Of a DNA stretch of 64,000 bases, positions 61,801-64,000 are shown in pieces. The DNA is from Tubiluchus corallicola (taxonomy: Eukaryota > Priapulida > Priapulimorpha > Priapulimorphida > Tubiluchidae). The notes beneath the pieces are model-generated. The model searched no databases and had not been told where the DNA came from. It saw only the letters and a program-made list of their open reading frames with translations. Where the stretch lies: contig JAQGDQ010000031.1 in assembly GCA_030141605.1 (NCBI GenBank), positions 480,001 through 544,000 of the forward strand. The letters are read 5' to 3'. The position numbers were made by a program, and so were the translations under genes. How positions within the stretch are numbered: position 1 is the first letter of the stretch; each line of letters opens with the position of its first letter.

Positions 61801-63727
61801 CAATTCCAAATTATTTCTTGCCGGATTCTTCAGTGCCAAGTTACGCAAACACCAGGTTACATGGTTACCTTGTGAGGTAGAAGCCTTGTGCATTGCTGCT
61901 GCTGTCAAACATTTTAGTCCTTTTATTATACAGTCGACTTCTCACCCCTGCGTACTAACGGACAGCAAACCATGTGTTCAAGCTATAGAAAAGCTTTGTA
62001 GAGGCGAATTTTCCGCCAGTCCTCGTGTCACGTCATTTTTATCCACCGTAAGCCGCTACCAGGTAACTGTCCGGCACCTCTCAGGAAATGCCAATATTCC
62101 TTCGGATTTTGCAAGCAGAAATGCACCTGAGTGCAACGAACCACATTGTCAGATCTGCTCATTTATCATACAGACCGAAGATTCTGTTGTCCGTTCCGCC
62201 TCAGTGCAGGACATCATCAATTGTACTGCTCCATTGCCCTTTACCACCAGATCAGCATGGAGGGACATCCAGTCTGGCTGTCCAGATTTGCGTCGCACTC
62301 ATGCCCACCTTCGGCAAGGAACGCGTCCGTCAAAGAAATGCACTAACATCAAAGATGTTAAAAGGTACCTCAATGCCGCTACAATTGCTAAGGATGGCGT
62401 ATTGGTTGTGCGTCGTCATGAGCCATTGCACCCTTCCATGGAGCTCATCGTGGTTCCACGTTCTGTTCTGGAAGGCCTTCTCACAGCTCTTCACATAAAG
62501 CTTAGTCACCCTACAAAGCATCAGCTTCAGCTCGTTGCCAGGCGCCACTTCTTTGCTTTAGACATGTCAAAGTCCATTGATCGAGTTACTGACTCATGCC
62601 ACATGTGCTCGTCTCTGAAAAAGTTTCCCCAAAGTCTTATTAGCCAGTCATCTGATTCTCCTCCCAATGCTGTTGGTCTGTCCTTTGCTGCGGACATTCT
62701 TAAACGTCATCGCCAACTTATCCTAGTAGTGCGAGAAACATCCACTTCTTATACGAATGCATGCATCGTGCCAGATGAAACAAGCGACACCTTTCGTGAA
62801 GCTCTTGCTTGCCTTTGCTTAGATCTTCACCCTCCAGATGGCCCTCCTGCAGTAGTCAGAGTGGATCCTGCTCCTGGCTTTCGTGCTCTTTCCAATGACA
62901 GCACTCTTCTGCAACTTGGTCTTTCTCTGGAAATTGGACGTATCAAAAATCCAAATAAGAACCCAGTTGCAGAGCGTGCGATCCAGGAATTGGAAGAAGA
63001 ACTTTTGCGCCACGAACCTGGAGGTGGACCCGTATCCCGTTTAGGTTTGTCTATGGCTCTCGCTCGCCTAAATTCTCGCATCCGCCATGGCGGTTTGTCC
63101 TCCCGGGAGTTATGGACACAGCGCGACCAGTTCTCTCATGATCAGCTACCCATTTCTGACAGAGATACTATCATATCCCAACACATGCAGCGCCAGGCCA
63201 ATCACTCACACAGCGAATCCTCTGAATGTCCCAGTAGACGAAATCCTAATCACCCTGTTATCAATATAGGAGACTTGGTCTACCTTTACTCAGATCGCGA
63301 TAAATCCCAGGCACGCAGCAGGTATCTTGTCACTGGTATTGATGGAGAATGGCTCTTTCTAAAAAAATTTACTGGTTCGCAATTGCGTGCCTCATCTTAT
63401 AAAGTAAAGCACTCTGAATGTTATTTAGTTCCGACCCACACAGACCATGACAAGTATCCTCCGCCTCTGTTAAAACATAGTTTCTGCGATGATGACGATG
63501 ACTCCGAGGCCGTGTCTGCCTTTCCAATTCCCCATCAGCCATTGATACCCATCACTCTTTCTTCACCCCCATCTGACAGCTATACAGACAAGGCATCTGC
63601 TGTCCCTCAGCAGTTGTTCCCGACTTGCGACACTTCAACCGAGCAATCTATCCCTCCAGCCACCGATTATTCTCATCCAAAACGCAGTCGTCGCCCCCCA
63701 AAATATCTTGCTGACTACGTTACCTGA
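58844..63727 (+). CDS. Ty3/Gypsy-like gag-pol polyprotein, intact single ORF
   Basis: One frame of 1627 codons. Domains in order: gag-like region (1-265); a C-x2-C-x9-H-x4-C zinc-finger-like motif (about 270-289); aspartic protease with DTGAE (about 372); reverse transcriptase with SDLTDAFYQIPL (about 752) and the LADDLY active site (about 819); RNase H with TDGS (about 968), a CEVEAL Glu and LTDSKP Asp; integrase with an H-H-C-C finger (about 1217-1260) and a D, D-35-E triad (about 1283, 1341, 1377); then a basic RRPPKYLADYV tail. The order protease-RT-RNase H-integrase marks Ty3/Gypsy and excludes Copia. No envelope ORF or gag/pol frameshift is seen. GC content is higher than in the host DNA and there are no stops, so the insertion looks young. 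The clade is not assigned. Confidence 0.96.
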   Translation: MATTRAPKQWCLTKQETITSFEAWRQNLQYTLSLDQNFAEFLVEGATWHKKTNAAPLRGLQDDDENVPIANRQTAAQKTTHLDLMLGQIANYCPIISRNSIVKNSTSLTRIWQTIRQHFGFQTTGGHFLDFNNIHMQPDERPEDLFQRLNSFIEDNLLRAAGGIQHHGENPISDEEITPTLENLIILTWLRLLHPGLPSLVKQKYGTELRSKTLASLKPEISLALDSLLEELQASADAKVLRTAFRQFPDYSKRKQPLIRKKQPRRSTKICPLCKQAGRAKFQHFLSTCQYLPEEDKEYFARARQTISFEEDYSQDSADSCHNIDTTEPDAGDDDECASHNLRCVSTAHRVSTKQSPHLKVFYKHHPIYITLDTGAETSMIKEAIAHLIGVPIQQTTQSALQADGVTPLDIIGETRITVTRNAHNLCLEALVVRNLDVDILAGTPFLIANDISVRPARKKVCIKGSDTAKYDIPPVNTSKSSICYAHVLRAPSTPTMIWPGEYLELSVPSSVDPDSPLAVEPHTDYAKTTSLWPQPDIIEAVAGKIRIPNISSDPLTIPKHAHICKTYSVTSSKLTTNSQDSQNLPQAQMHNAKQNPPVCYSDAVTVDPDNILSPQSRANFKKLLQDYDGIFSPNISGYNGAAGKFASKVNMGPVQPPQRKGRVPQYSRDKLIELQAKFDELEAQGVVRRPEDVNVTVEYLNPSFSVKKRRGGHRLVTAFSDVGRYSKPQPSLMPDANTILQTIARWRYIIVSDLTDAFYQIPLEHSSMKYCGVATPFRGIRVYTRCAMGMPGSETALEELMCRILGDSLQDGFVSKLADDLYCGGETPEELLDNWHRVLDALHKSNIHLSPTKTIICPKSTTILGWIWTQGNIAASPHRIATLSTCPAPDTVHGLRSFIGAYKVLGRVLPGCSLVLAPLEDAIAGLQSRDKLQWTDELHHHFAAAQKALSMHKSIILPVPSDQLWIVTDGSVTKRGIGATLYVTRNSKLFLAGFFSAKLRKHQVTWLPCEVEALCIAAAVKHFSPFIIQSTSHPCVLTDSKPCVQAIEKLCRGEFSASPRVTSFLSTVSRYQVTVRHLSGNANIPSDFASRNAPECNEPHCQICSFIIQTEDSVVRSASVQDIINCTAPLPFTTRSAWRDIQSGCPDLRRTHAHLRQGTRPSKKCTNIKDVKRYLNAATIAKDGVLVVRRHEPLHPSMELIVVPRSVLEGLLTALHIKLSHPTKHQLQLVARRHFFALDMSKSIDRVTDSCHMCSSLKKFPQSLISQSSDSPPNAVGLSFAADILKRHRQLILVVRETSTSYTNACIVPDETSDTFREALACLCLDLHPPDGPPAVVRVDPAPGFRALSNDSTLLQLGLSLEIGRIKNPNKNPVAERAIQELEEELLRHEPGGGPVSRLGLSMALARLNSRIRHGGLSSRELWTQRDQFSHDQLPISDRDTIISQHMQRQANHSHSESSECPSRRNPNHPVINIGDLVYLYSDRDKSQARSRYLVTGIDGEWLFLKKFTGSQLRASSYKVKHSECYLVPTHTDHDKYPPPLLKHSFCDDDDDSEAVSAFPIPHQPLIPITLSSPPSDSYTDKASAVPQQLFPTCDTSTEQSIPPATDYSHPKRSRRPPKYLADYVT

Positions 63728-64000
63728 ATTTTATCCTTTTTCTTCAGCATTTACATATCAAGTTGTAAGTGTGCCTTTTTGACTTTATAATGTAAGTTAC
63801 ACACAAATTTTGTATTGCGTTTTTGAGTAACATAATCTGATAATATTACCCTAAATCATTGACTTCATGCTAAGTTCTATTATAGTCGTGCTGTATTTCT
63901 TTGGTCATCTGTGTATTACCTCTTTCTATATGTAATACTGTGACAGCTATCGTTAATGCACTTATATTCGCATTACTGTACAAGCACATACTGTTTTCAT
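63728..64000. other. Retrotransposon 3' untranslated region
   Basis: AT-rich sequence after the gag-pol stop. No polypurine tract or LTR start is recognisable before the window ends. Confidence 0.5.

Overview
The window is AT-rich, intron-rich nuclear DNA of an animal. Five host genes can be read exon by exon, because splice sites, reading-frame phases and protein similarity agree. A degenerate TTAGGG block, CR1/L2-like LINE ends, hAT-like and pogo/Tigger-like MITEs and an intact Ty3/Gypsy-like element fit a non-arthropod invertebrate. I cannot name the species.

Layout, left to right. (1) 1-2.9 kb: a LINE remnant and a possible first exon of a minus-strand gene leaving the window. (2) 2.98-23.7 kb, plus strand: an 11-exon gene for a predicted 1088-aa coiled-coil protein that looks like astrin/SPAG5, the spindle and kinetochore protein. 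Its first intron (8.3 kb) is full of repeats and also holds paired CRE sites. (3) 27.8-36.5 kb, minus strand: a complete nine-exon flotillin-2 gene (424 aa), convergent with the SPAG5-like gene. (4) 41.0-46.2 kb, plus: the catalytic subunit of protein phosphatase 4 (311 aa, six coding exons). (5) 49.5-54.4 kb, plus: RanBP1 (235 aa, six coding exons). (6) 56.1-58.1 kb, minus: the last three exons of Integrator subunit 2. (7) 58.4-64 kb, plus: a Ty3/Gypsy-like LTR retrotransposon with an uninterrupted 1627-codon gag-pol ORF. It lies where upstream INTS2 exons would be expected, so it appears to sit antisense in an INTS2 intron.

The genes are housekeeping genes and do not form one pathway. PP4, RanBP1, astrin and flotillin-2 act in mitosis, nuclear transport and membrane microdomains. 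SPAG5 and FLOT2 are also near each other in human 17q11.2, so their adjacency here may be old microsynteny.

The less ordinary material is in the introns and spacers. It includes a GC-rich dispersed repeat of about 350 bp present as two inverted copies, a nearly identical 84-bp repeat on both sides of RanBP1 exon 3, several pentanucleotide arrays, a perfect-armed hairpin beside a 90-bp tandem repeat, and a possible CRE-driven alternative first exon for the SPAG5-like gene. I found no convincing evidence of a wholly new multi-gene system.
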